13,184 nt of DNA, taken from the NCBI GenBank assembly GCA_030637365.1, contig DAOWGR010000124.1:1-13184 (forward strand), given 5' to 3'. The notes under the pieces were generated by a model. That model searched no databases. It saw only the letters and a list, made by a program, of their open reading frames with translations, and was not told the origin of the DNA. Source of the DNA: Elusimicrobiota bacterium (GTDB lineage: Bacteria; Elusimicrobiota; Elusimicrobia; Elusimicrobiales; UBA9959). The position numbers were made by a program, and so were the translations under genes. Below, piece after piece: positions 6,949 to 13,081 of the stretch (position 1 is the first letter of the stretch; the number at the start of each line of letters is the position of its first letter).

Positions 6949-8136
6949 ATGGAACTGTCCAACGGCCAAAAAACTGCCTTAAACAAACTGCTCAAGTGGC
7001 ACGCAAATCCTGACAAAAACCAATCTGTCACTCTCGGCGGTTACGCGGGCACCGGCAAAACCACGCTTATAGCCATTTTCAGAAAAGAGATTTCTAAACT
7101 TAAAGAAAACAAAAAGGAAAAGAAGGACAAAAAAATCAGAGTCGGCTTCTGCAGTTATACGGGCAAAGCCGCGCAGAACCTTAAAGCCATAATTAAAGAA
7201 TCGGGCGTAAGTGTATCCGGAGACACCATAAGCACCATACACGGCCTTATATATAATCCGATAGAATCATCCAACGGCATAATAACAGGTTGGACTAAGA
7301 AAGAGGAACTTGAAAGAGATTTGATAATAGTGGATGAAGCCTCCATGGTGGACGGGCCTATCTGGAATGATTTGCTCTCTTATAATATCCCCGTAATTGC
7401 CGTGGGCGACCACGGACAATTGCCGCCGATATCGGGAAATTTTAATTTAATGCAAAAGCCTGAAATATTATTGACCGAAATTCACCGCCAGGCAAAACAT
7501 AATCCCATAATCAAAATTTCAGAATTTGCCAGAAAAACCGGAATCATCCCGCCCAAAGAATACGGCGACGGAGTGGCCAAATATTTAAGGAGCGACCCGG
7601 AAGCTCAGGAAAGAAGCGGGGAGCTTCTTGAGAGCTATAATAAAGACACCATGATACTCTGCGGCTATAATTCCACCCGCGTAAAAATAAATCAATTTAT
7701 CAGAGCCTCGCTCGGTTTTGAACGCCCTACTCCCTCCGCCGGCGACAGAGTTATCTGCCTTAGAAACAATCATGAGAAAAGAATATACAATGGCATGCTG
7801 GGCGCTATCATCAGTATAGAGACGGTGGATAAAGACTGGTATCAGGCCGATATACAAATGGATGATTTAAAAAAACTTTTTTCCGGCCTGATTTACGCCC
7901 CGCAATTTGGGGCCAAGAGCGCGATTAATTTTACAAAGGATAGGCCTAAAGCCTCTCAAGGGGACCTTTTTGATTTCGGCTATGCCATTACCGTGCATAA
8001 AGCCCAGGGCGGCCAAGCAAAGAAAGTGATTATGTTTGAAGAACGGTTTCCGAAGATGGACGACGACATGTGGAGGCGGTGGCTTTATACAGGCATCACC
8101 AGAGCTCAAGAAGAACTCTACCTTTTCGGAAAATGA
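6949..8136 (+). CDS. SF1B DNA helicase, Dda/RecD-like
   Basis: A 395-residue ATP-dependent helicase. Motifs in order: N-terminal Gln7 ('LSNGQKTAL', Q motif); Walker A 'GYAGTGKT' at 31-38 with Lys37; motif Ia 'TGKAA' at 71-75; 'STIHGL' at 95-100; Walker B 'IIVDEAS' with Asp129-Glu130; motif III 'VGDHGQLPPI' at 152-161; 'TEIHRQ'; 'TVHKAQG' at 348-354; and motif VI 'YTGITRA' with Arg385. This order and the 'VHK.QG' motif are typical of RecD2/Dda 5'-3' helicases. At about 400 residues it resembles the compact phage Dda type rather than full RecD or RecD2 (about 600-800). The residues after VHKAQG (GQAKK) diverge from the common pattern. The ATG abuts the upstream toxin stop with no spacer and only a weak purine stretch as ribosome site, implying coupled translation. 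A repair or phage-related role is inference. Confidence 0.9.
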   Translation: MELSNGQKTALNKLLKWHANPDKNQSVTLGGYAGTGKTTLIAIFRKEISKLKENKKEKKDKKIRVGFCSYTGKAAQNLKAIIKESGVSVSGDTISTIHGLIYNPIESSNGIITGWTKKEELERDLIIVDEASMVDGPIWNDLLSYNIPVIAVGDHGQLPPISGNFNLMQKPEILLTEIHRQAKHNPIIKISEFARKTGIIPPKEYGDGVAKYLRSDPEAQERSGELLESYNKDTMILCGYNSTRVKINQFIRASLGFERPTPSAGDRVICLRNNHEKRIYNGMLGAIISIETVDKDWYQADIQMDDLKKLFSGLIYAPQFGAKSAINFTKDRPKASQGDLFDFGYAITVHKAQGGQAKKVIMFEERFPKMDDDMWRRWLYTGITRAQEELYLFGK

Positions 8137-8420
8137 AGTGAGGAAACGGGGTCCTGTAATTATAGGCATTTCGGCATTTACCTTTAGGACCGGAGTCTCC
8201 CAGCGCCGTCGCTCCTCCGTATCTCGTCCTCCTGTATGTTATAAGTCGGACTCCGAACGGCCCTACAGGCAAACACCGAAACGCCTCTTTTTAAATTTTC
8301 AACCCGCTTTTATTTGCCTGTCTAAAGCTTTTGCTAAGATTGGTCCCGACCCAAATTACGATACATCGGAATGACCCTCACCAAAATAAGGAAATTCTTA
8401 TCTACACTTGATTAACAGGG
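8137..8420. other. Gene-free stretch with several inverted repeats; possible repeat element or structured RNA
   Basis: No credible ORF fills this 284-nt span. It contains GGTCCT (8150-8155) against AGGACC (8186-8191), CGGAGTC (8191-8197) against GACTCCG (about 8250-8256), and ACAGGCAAA (8265-8273) against TTTGCCTGT (8313-8321). The 16-mer 'atttacctttaggacc' at 8176-8191 recurs exactly at 10722-10737 with similar flanks. The right end carries a copy of the 47-bp direct repeat. Together this looks like mosaic repeat DNA. A structured RNA on either strand is possible, but I recognise no known riboswitch. Confidence 0.45.
8351..8397. repeat. 47-bp direct repeat, left copy
   Basis: Matches 9027-9073 at 44 of 47 positions; differences are 'acatcgg' versus 'acggcgg' and 'ggaaatt' versus 'ggagatt'. 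Copies are in the same orientation, 676 bp apart, and bracket the RHH/RelE module. Confidence 0.85.
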
Positions 8421-8449
8421 TTGACAATGTGTAACACTTGTGTTACACT
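8421..8449 (+). promoter_or_regulatory. Sigma70-type promoter of the RHH/RelE module
   Basis: TTGACA (8421-8426), a 17-nt spacer and TACACT (8444-8449). A perfect TATAAT overlaps at 8449-8454, but its spacing from the -35 box would be 22 nt. With the first pairing, transcription starts near 8456, so the mRNA would begin at the GGAGG ribosome site. Confidence 0.65.
8429..8448. promoter_or_regulatory. Palindromic operator within the RHH/RelE promoter
   Basis: GTGTAACAC (8429-8437), TT, GTGTTACAC (8440-8448): perfect 9-bp half-sites 2 nt apart. It covers the promoter spacer and most of the -10 box, so a bound repressor would block RNA polymerase. Ribbon-helix-helix antitoxins commonly autoregulate through such short palindromes; the adjacent antitoxin is the likely ligand (inference). 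Confidence 0.75.
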
Positions 8450-8455
8450 ATAATT

Positions 8456-8460
8456 GGAGG
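8456..8460 (+). promoter_or_regulatory. Shine-Dalgarno site deciding the antitoxin start
   Basis: GGAGG lies 6 nt before the ATG at 8467. The in-frame upstream TTG at 8440 lies inside the operator and has no ribosome site, so 8467 is the start. Confidence 0.8.
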
Positions 8461-8466
8461 AACATT

Positions 8467-8694
8467 ATGCCTGCCAAAAACCCAAGAGTTAATATTGTTT
8501 TAGATCCCCTTGTTTATAAAACGCTCGCGCTTATGGCAAAAAGGGATGGCAACTCCATGTCAATGGAAGCCAGAGACTTAATAAAAGAAGCTATTGAGGC
8601 CAAAGAAGATGTTTATTGGCAAATGGTTGCGGAAGATAGAGATAAAACTTATTTGGATAAAAAATCGGTATCTCATAAAGATATCTGGAAATAA
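8467..8694 (+). CDS. Ribbon-helix-helix antitoxin (RelB/CopG-like)
   Basis: A 75-residue protein. Residues 6-12 ('PRVNIVL') fit the DNA-contacting beta strand of an RHH fold, followed by two helices ('PLVYKTLALMAKRDG' and 'SMSMEARDLIKEAIEAK'). The charged C-terminal tail (about 46-75, 'DVYWQMVAEDRDK' onward) is the part that in RelB-type antitoxins wraps and blocks the toxin. It is expected to repress its own promoter through the 8429-8448 palindrome. The toxin gene begins 3 nt after the stop, an ordinary antitoxin-first operon. Confidence 0.85.
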   Translation: MPAKNPRVNIVLDPLVYKTLALMAKRDGNSMSMEARDLIKEAIEAKEDVYWQMVAEDRDKTYLDKKSVSHKDIWK

Positions 8695-8697
8695 CGA

Positions 8698-8967
8698 ATG
8701 TTATTCTCTCCCAAATATCATCATGAAATTAAAAATGATGTTAAAACACTTCCTAAAAACATTAAAGAACGAATCAGAAAAGCCATAGAAGACAGGCTTA
8801 TTCTTAATCCTTTAAAATTTGGAGAACCGTTAAGATATTCACTTAAGGGATATCGCAAATTGAGGGTTGGTGATTTTCGTATAATTTACAAAATAGAAAA
8901 AAAGTTTGTAGTTATATTAAAAATCGGCCATAGAAAAGAGGTCTATAAAAAACTCGGGCGTTCTTAA
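8698..8967 (+). CDS. relE: RelE-family mRNA interferase toxin
   Basis: An 89-residue basic toxin with a full RelE pattern: N-terminal 'FSPKYHHEIKNDVKTLP', 'EPLRYSLKGYRKLRVGDFRI', and terminal 'KIGHRKEVYKKL'. The basic residues Lys54, Arg56, Arg61 and Arg79 and the aromatic Tyr83 sit where E. coli RelE has its ribosome-dependent mRNA-cleaving residues (Arg61, Arg81, Tyr87 in that protein), so the toxin should be active. It is the second gene of the operon and is followed by a 47-bp direct repeat copy and a strong bidirectional terminator. It is much shorter than, and not closely similar to, the toxin at 6604, so the two modules are not a local duplication. Confidence 0.92.
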   Translation: MLFSPKYHHEIKNDVKTLPKNIKERIRKAIEDRLILNPLKFGEPLRYSLKGYRKLRVGDFRIIYKIEKKFVVILKIGHRKEVYKKLGRS

Positions 8968-9026
8968 TAAAAATAAGGCCATGAAAATTTGATTTTTCTG
9001 CTATCGGTTCCTTCGTTCCCTGTTTT

Positions 9027-9073
9027 CCAAATTACGATACGGCGGAATGACCCTCACCAAAATAAGGAGATTC
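9027..9073. repeat. 47-bp direct repeat, right copy
   Basis: Same orientation as 8351-8397, 44 of 47 positions identical. It lies between the RelE stop and the shared terminator. Confidence 0.85.
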
Positions 9074-9074
9074 A

Positions 9075-9132
9075 CAAAAAAAAATTCAGTATGTGCAAAT
9101 TTTGCACATACTGAATTTTAATTATTTTTTAA
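9075..9132. terminator. Bidirectional intrinsic terminator between convergent genes
   Basis: A perfect 19-bp inverted repeat, 9081-9099 against 9101-9119, around a single T. On the plus strand it ends in TTTT followed by an AT-rich T-tract (9124-9130); on the minus strand the A-run at 9076-9084 becomes a U-run. It therefore suits both the RelE transcript and the oppositely oriented DEAD-box gene. In RNA the centre would open to a small AU loop. Confidence 0.85.
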
Positions 9133-9171
9133 TTCTGTTTTCTGCTCTCTGCTTTCTACTCTCTATTAGTT

Positions 9172-10608
9172 TTATCTGCCGATGCCGGCATTGCGGCGGG
9201 CGCGCGCTCTGGCGCGCTGTTTGCCATAAGGGACAAACTTCTTGCGTCGGGATTTTTGATGCGCCGACGGACTGCGCTTTTCGCCATGGCTGTGCTTGTC
9301 TCCGCTGTGTTTTTTTCCCTGGCTCTGCGTCTCGTCCTTTTTTTTAGGATGAAGCACTTCTTCAGGATGCTGCACAACTTTCTGCTTCTGTTTGCTTTTA
9401 TGCTTCTGTTTGCCTTTTCCTTTCCCTTTATAATTTGAACCAAAACCCTCTCTGCACGAATCAATATCCGGGTGCGTGACAACCGGTATTTTCACGCGTA
9501 TCATGCCTTCAATGGTTCTTACTTCTCTGCCCTGTTCGGGAGCGGCAAATGTTATGGCATGACCCGGTTTTCCGGCTCTGCCAGTGCGGCCTATGCGGTG
9601 CACATAATTATCTTCTTCATCGGGAATATCATAATTTATCACCAATTCTATATCCGTCACATCTATGCCTCGGGCGGCCACATCGGTGGCCACCATTATG
9701 CGGTATTTACCGGATTTAAAACCCTCAAGCGCTCTTTTGCGCTGAGCCAAAGAACGGTTTGAATGTATTTCAGTAGCGCTATGCGGCAGCTTGCGTATAG
9801 CGTCCGCAATTTTAGTCGCATTGCGTTTAGTGCGGACAAATAATAAAACACTGCCCCAATATTTATCCAAAAGTTTGGCAAGCAAAGCGGGTCTATCACC
9901 CCTGCTTAATATAAAAAGTTCCTGCTTCACGGCCTTTACCACGGTGCCCGAACGCGCTATTTCAACGCGGGTGGGGGTTTTCATATGCTCTTCGGCCAGT
10001 TTCATTATCGGCTTTGGCATGGTGGCTGAAAAAAGCATGGTCTGGCGTTTTTTCGTAATCTGTTCAATTATCTTTGTAATCTGAGGGGCGAAACCCATGT
10101 CAAACATGCGGTCGGCCTCATCCAATACAAGAACGCGGACATCCGAAAGAGTCACGGTATGATGATTTAAATGGTCTATAAGACGGCCCGGCGTGGCTAT
10201 CAGTATGCGGGGTTTTTTGCGCAATTCCCGCAACTGGTGTTTAATGCTTTCGCCGCCTATTATCGCTACAGACCGAATCCCCATCACAGACGCGAACTGC
10301 TTTACCACTTCGGCCACCTGCAATGCCAGTTCCCGCGTGGGAACCAGAACAAGGCCTTTCTCCCTTTGGGCGGCCGCAAGCCTCTGAACCATTGGAATGG
10401 CGAAAGCTATGGTTTTGCCTGTGCCGGTTTGGGCTATGCCCACCATATCTTTGCCTTCCGACGCAATCGGGATGGCTTTTTTCTGTATGGGCGTGGGAAT
10501 TTTACACTTGAGTTCATCTAAGGTTTCCAGCAGTTTGGGCGCGATGCCCAGGCCGTAAAAACTATCGTCAGGAACTGTTCTTGTTGTATCATTGTCGGTC
10601 ATATACAT
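9172..10608 (-). CDS. DEAD-box ATP-dependent RNA helicase (RhlE-like)
   Basis: A 478-residue SF2 helicase that remodels RNA duplexes in ribosome assembly or RNA decay. Motifs: Q motif (Phe17, Gln42 in 'IPTPIQKKAI'); Walker A 'AQTGTGKT' 59-66; 'PTRELA' 90-95; 'TPGR' 139-142; 'DEAD' 163-166; 'SAT' 194-196; 'ARGID'; and 'HRIGRTGRAG' 337-346. The core ends near residue 390. The tail (about 394-478) is low-complexity and rich in Lys, His, Gln and finally Arg ('RARARARR'); such basic tails bind RNA nonspecifically and are common in RhlE/CsdA-like proteins. RhlE is the closest group by layout, though the exact subfamily is uncertain. The start is the ATG at 10608; a second in-frame ATG lies two codons on, and no strong Shine-Dalgarno decides between them. 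It is convergent with the RelE module. Confidence 0.95.
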   Translation of the reverse strand: MYMTDNDTTRTVPDDSFYGLGIAPKLLETLDELKCKIPTPIQKKAIPIASEGKDMVGIAQTGTGKTIAFAIPMVQRLAAAQREKGLVLVPTRELALQVAEVVKQFASVMGIRSVAIIGGESIKHQLRELRKKPRILIATPGRLIDHLNHHTVTLSDVRVLVLDEADRMFDMGFAPQITKIIEQITKKRQTMLFSATMPKPIMKLAEEHMKTPTRVEIARSGTVVKAVKQELFILSRGDRPALLAKLLDKYWGSVLLFVRTKRNATKIADAIRKLPHSATEIHSNRSLAQRKRALEGFKSGKYRIMVATDVAARGIDVTDIELVINYDIPDEEDNYVHRIGRTGRAGKPGHAITFAAPEQGREVRTIEGMIRVKIPVVTHPDIDSCREGFGSNYKGKGKGKQKHKSKQKQKVVQHPEEVLHPKKKDETQSQGKKHSGDKHSHGEKRSPSAHQKSRRKKFVPYGKQRARARARRNAGIGR

Positions 10609-10648
10609 ATTATCTCATATATGAAGCGACGCGGATAGGGCAGAACTT

Positions 10649-11071
10649 ATGGAAACGAGGTTCAATTTAGTCATTGGCAAAGTTTTGTCCGATCCTGTGT
10701 GGATAGAAAAGGCCTTTCGATATTTACCTTTAGGACCAACCCTTCAAGATATTGTTTTGAGTCATGGCAGGCGCATTTACACGCAAGACCAGGGTCGCTT
10801 AGTACTGCGCTGGAACAACGAGCCTTTCGGCTCATCAGATGCAGAAAACTATGTCTTTCTGCCTCTCCGTAACTGCAAGATAGTGACTCGAGAACTTGAC
10901 CGTCTGATAAGCATAGCTTCTGATACGGCACTGGCATTGCCTTGTGTCCGTAGCAAACCTTCGAAAGCCCAGTCCACCCTCAGCCTCCTGGATGCACAAG
11001 TCGGCTTCCGAAGGGCCTTGCTTAGCAAACACACCTGCCACGCCTTTATTTCAATATTTTATTTTTTATAG
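10649..11071 (+). CDS. Doubtful hypothetical ORF in the atypical block
   Basis: A 140-codon frame with no recognised domain. Its content is unlike its neighbours: by count about 12 Arg and only 6 Lys, with CGT/CGA/CAG codons that other genes here avoid, and Ser/Leu-rich text. Two overlapping minus-strand frames are also open, so the openness may simply reflect a low stop-codon density. No Shine-Dalgarno stands out. Residues 20-90 look somewhat protein-like ('GRRIYTQDQGRLVLRWNNEP'), but the last 10 residues run into a T-rich spacer. It could be a degraded or foreign gene, or non-coding. Listed for completeness only. Confidence 0.2.
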   Translation: METRFNLVIGKVLSDPVWIEKAFRYLPLGPTLQDIVLSHGRRIYTQDQGRLVLRWNNEPFGSSDAENYVFLPLRNCKIVTRELDRLISIASDTALALPCVRSKPSKAQSTLSLLDAQVGFRRALLSKHTCHAFISIFYFL

Positions 11072-11092
11072 TGTGGGGGAAAGTATCCACAC
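11071..11092 (+). other. Small hairpin upstream of the nuclease-lipase cassette
   Basis: GTGTGG pairs with CCACAC across a 10-nt loop, right after a T-rich run. It could be a boundary structure; no T-run follows, so a terminator is unlikely. Confidence 0.3.
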
Positions 11093-11200
11093 CCTAATCA
11101 TTGATACTCTGTATTACCCGCCCGACATAAGGAAAGTCTTACCTTCAGTGGCTATTCTGATTGAGAATTTAATAGAATAAATTTGCGGAATTTCTTAAAT

Positions 11201-11206
11201 AAAGGA
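11201..11206 (+). promoter_or_regulatory. Shine-Dalgarno site of the first nuclease-like gene
   Basis: AAAGGA lies 10 nt before the ATG at 11217. An earlier ATG inside it (ATG ACT GAA TAA) gives only three codons. Confidence 0.55.
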
Positions 11207-11216
11207 TGACTGAATA

Positions 11217-11696
11217 ATGGCAAAAGACACCCGAAATATAGCTGGATTTGGAAAACGAATTGAATATTGGCTTATCGGCTTAATGCTAAAAGAAGGCATT
11301 GATGTCTATGTTCCTTTGATTGATTATGACGGGACCGATCTGGTTATAAAAAAATCCGACGGCACATATATTGAAATTCAAATTAAAGCCAGCTCCAAAA
11401 CAATAGCCGCGGGTTATAGCGGTTTGTTCGGGAGTATTCATCATAAAACCCAAAAAAATTACTTTTTCGTTTTTTATTCCGAGAAGCTAAACATTATTTG
11501 GATTATGTCATCGCAAGAATTTCTAAAACATTCAAAACAAAATAAGACGGGCAAAAATATCGGCAAAAGAGTCATTGAACTTACCGGAAAACGCAAAGAT
11601 AAAAAAACCGGCAGGCGCGCGGAATATGTTTATGAGCGTTACAAGAAATACATAGCCAAAGACTTTTCACGATTTAAATGGAGAAAAAATGAATAA
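11217..11696 (+). CDS. PD-(D/E)XK-like nuclease, paralog A
   Basis: A 159-residue basic protein with the outline of a small restriction-fold endonuclease. Glu16 lies in helix 1 ('GFGKRIEYWLIGLML'), Asp41 in 'YDGTDLVIKK', and 'YIEIQIKASSK' supplies Glu53, Gln55 and Lys57. An E...D...(E/Q)xK set with Gln in the third place occurs in several PD-(D/E)XK families. The aromatic strand 'KNYFFVFYSEKLN' and the motif 'WIMSSQEFLKHS' follow, then a Lys/Arg-rich C-terminus ending 'KKYIAKDFSRFKW'. Known relatives of this size act as homing, repair or defence nucleases; which one applies cannot be told here. Its last 8 nt overlap the lipase gene, so the two are probably co-translated. A paralog with about 60% identity (counted by eye) lies beyond the lipase. 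Confidence 0.7.
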   Translation: MAKDTRNIAGFGKRIEYWLIGLMLKEGIDVYVPLIDYDGTDLVIKKSDGTYIEIQIKASSKTIAAGYSGLFGSIHHKTQKNYFFVFYSEKLNIIWIMSSQEFLKHSKQNKTGKNIGKRVIELTGKRKDKKTGRRAEYVYERYKKYIAKDFSRFKWRKNE

Positions 11697-12606
11697 GAAA
11701 TACTTTGAATATGAAGAACTTTTATCGCCTCCGATAAAAAGAGCCGCTTATAGCGACAGAACGGCGTGGCTTATGGCAAAAATGTCCAAGCTTGCTTATT
11801 TGCCTTTTGAAAATGACGACACGGAATTAAAAACCGCCCTGTCGGAAGCCGATTTTGAATTGATTAAATGTTTTAACAAAGACGGAACTCAAGCTTTCCT
11901 GGCCAAAAGAAACGCCGATAAGATGATGATTTTATCTTTCCGCGGCACACAAACAGACGGATTAACACTGGAAACATTTTTTGATGTTCTTACCGATTTA
12001 TACGCGACAATGCATACTGATAAAAACGGCGTAAAAACTCATAAAGGTTTTCAAATGGCTTTTCAGAGGGTTGAAACCGAAATTCTCCGGCAAATTCAAA
12101 AACCGGCGGATTATGGCTTATATATAACCGGGCATTCTTTAGGAGGAGCATTGGCTCTTATAGCCACATCCGCGATAAATTCCGAAAATTTGGGCGCTTG
12201 TTATACATTCGGAAGCCCCAAAGTCGGCAATGAGGAATTTGACGATAAAATCAAGGCCCCGATTTACAGAGTTATCAATTCCTACGATATTGTGCCTTTC
12301 TTACCGTTTACTCCGCTTATGTCGCCTCTGCTGTGGTTAATCGCGATAATCATCAGCAATAATAAAATAAAAGTTTTAATTGAGAATTTCAGGGAATATC
12401 AACACCATGGGGATATGCGTTTTTTAACAAATGTATCACTAAATAAGAACACGAAAGTGTTGACAAAATTCAGTGAGAAAAGCCGATTGTTAAAATTATT
12501 TTGGCTATCGCTCACTAAAAGAACAGATATGGGTGTTCAGCACCATTCGGTAGATAATTATTGCGAAAAATTAGCCCACTGGGCTTTAAAACGAAATAAA
12601 ATGTAA
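11689..12606 (+). CDS. Class 3 lipase (alpha/beta hydrolase), probably intracellular
   Basis: A 305-residue Lipase_3-type hydrolase. 'LSFRGTQ' (residues 82-88) fits the oxyanion region. 'GHSLGGA' (148-154) has nucleophile Ser150, 'INSYDIVPFLP' has the likely acid Asp200, and 'VQHHSVDNY' has the likely base His285 or His286. 'CYTFGSPKVGN' is also typical of the family. The family hydrolyses acylglycerols or phospholipids. The N-terminus has no signal peptide, but a hydrophobic segment at about 210-223 ('LMSPLLWLIAIII') could contact or enter a membrane. GGAG at 11680-11683 supports the ATG at 11689, which overlaps nuclease A; nuclease B starts 9 nt after the stop. An intracellular lipase beside two nuclease-like genes recalls effector genes of abortive-infection systems, where phospholipases attack the cell's own membrane; that role is inference. 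Confidence 0.85.
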   Translation: MNKKYFEYEELLSPPIKRAAYSDRTAWLMAKMSKLAYLPFENDDTELKTALSEADFELIKCFNKDGTQAFLAKRNADKMMILSFRGTQTDGLTLETFFDVLTDLYATMHTDKNGVKTHKGFQMAFQRVETEILRQIQKPADYGLYITGHSLGGALALIATSAINSENLGACYTFGSPKVGNEEFDDKIKAPIYRVINSYDIVPFLPFTPLMSPLLWLIAIIISNNKIKVLIENFREYQHHGDMRFLTNVSLNKNTKVLTKFSEKSRLLKLFWLSLTKRTDMGVQHHSVDNYCEKLAHWALKRNKM

Positions 12607-12615
12607 GAACAAACA

Positions 12616-13077
12616 ATGATAAATCACAAGAAATTAACGGGCTTCGGAAAACAAATGGAATATAAAATTATTTCATTAATGCTGAAAGAGGGCCTTGATG
12701 TTTATACGCCTTTAGTTGATGATGACGCGGTTGATTTGATTATAAAAAAATCCAACGGAACATTTATTGAGATTCAGATTAAAGCCCGGTCCAAAACGGT
12801 CGCCATGGGCAAGGCAGCCAGTTTCCCGCATATTTCTCACAAAAAACGAAAAAACTACTTTTTCGTTTTTTATTCCGAAAGATTCAACACATTCTGGATT
12901 ATGTCGTCGGAAGAATTTTTAAAACATTCAAGCCTAAACAGGATAGGCGGGCATATCGGAAGAAGAAACATCAGCTTCAATCGAAAATGCAAAGATAAAA
13001 AAACAGGCAAATTCACAGAACCCCTTCGCGAGAATTTAAAAAAATACATAGCCAAAGATTTCTCAAGATTTAAATAA
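12616..13077 (+). CDS. PD-(D/E)XK-like nuclease, paralog B
   Basis: A 153-residue paralog of the protein encoded at 11217. The putative catalytic set is kept: Glu15 in 'GFGKQMEYKIISLML', Asp40 in 'DAVDLIIKK', and Glu52, Gln54 and Lys56 in 'FIEIQIKARSK'. 'KNYFFVFYSERFN', 'WIMSSEEFLKHS', 'KDKKTG' and the terminal 'KKYIAKDFSRFK' match paralog A closely, while residues about 60-75 and 105-120 diverge. By hand alignment roughly 93 of 146 positions agree, and DNA identity is also high over the 'YFFVFYS' codons, pointing to tandem duplication. Conservation of the catalytic residues in both copies suggests both are kept functional, perhaps as a heteromer. The gene follows the lipase stop after 9 nt with only a weak purine stretch as ribosome site. 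It has no tail beyond FSRFK and is followed by a strong inverted repeat. Confidence 0.7.
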   Translation: MINHKKLTGFGKQMEYKIISLMLKEGLDVYTPLVDDDAVDLIIKKSNGTFIEIQIKARSKTVAMGKAASFPHISHKKRKNYFFVFYSERFNTFWIMSSEEFLKHSSLNRIGGHIGRRNISFNRKCKDKKTGKFTEPLRENLKKYIAKDFSRFK

Positions 13078-13081
13078 AAAA

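Larger units (their letters stand above)
10609..11216. other. Compositionally distinct block without a secure gene
   Basis: This 608-nt stretch separates the divergent DEAD-box and nuclease genes. From about 10640 to 11060 its base and codon character differs from its surroundings (more C/G, few A-runs). Long open frames occur on both strands, so none is trustworthy by length alone. It contains the 16-mer shared with 8176-8191 (10722-10737), the hairpin GAGCC-TTTC-GGCTC (about 10820-10833), and GTGTGG/CCACAC (11071-11076 and 11087-11092). It may be a relic of inserted DNA or a repeat-family member. Confidence 0.45.

Noticed and set aside
7867..8169. 100-codon minus-strand ORF under the helicase
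   Set aside because: It is antisense to a well-conserved helicase C-terminus with no ribosome site; it is open by chance.
8265..8345. Cyclic-di-GMP-I riboswitch suggested by 'GGCAAAC...GAAA'
   Set aside because: The downstream conserved blocks of that riboswitch are missing, and the inverted repeats do not fit its fold.
8036..8374. 112-codon plus-strand ORF overlapping the helicase 3' end
   Set aside because: It lies out of frame over the conserved helicase motif VI region and runs into repeat-rich spacer; its translation is low-complexity and matches no family.
9156..9482. Extra 108-codon minus-strand ORF in the DEAD-box tail region
   Set aside because: It is a frame-shifted reading of the low-complexity Lys/Arg tail of the helicase gene.
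10671..11041. Minus-strand ORFs in the atypical block
   Set aside because: They overlap each other and the plus ORF, with no domains or ribosome sites; openness reflects composition.
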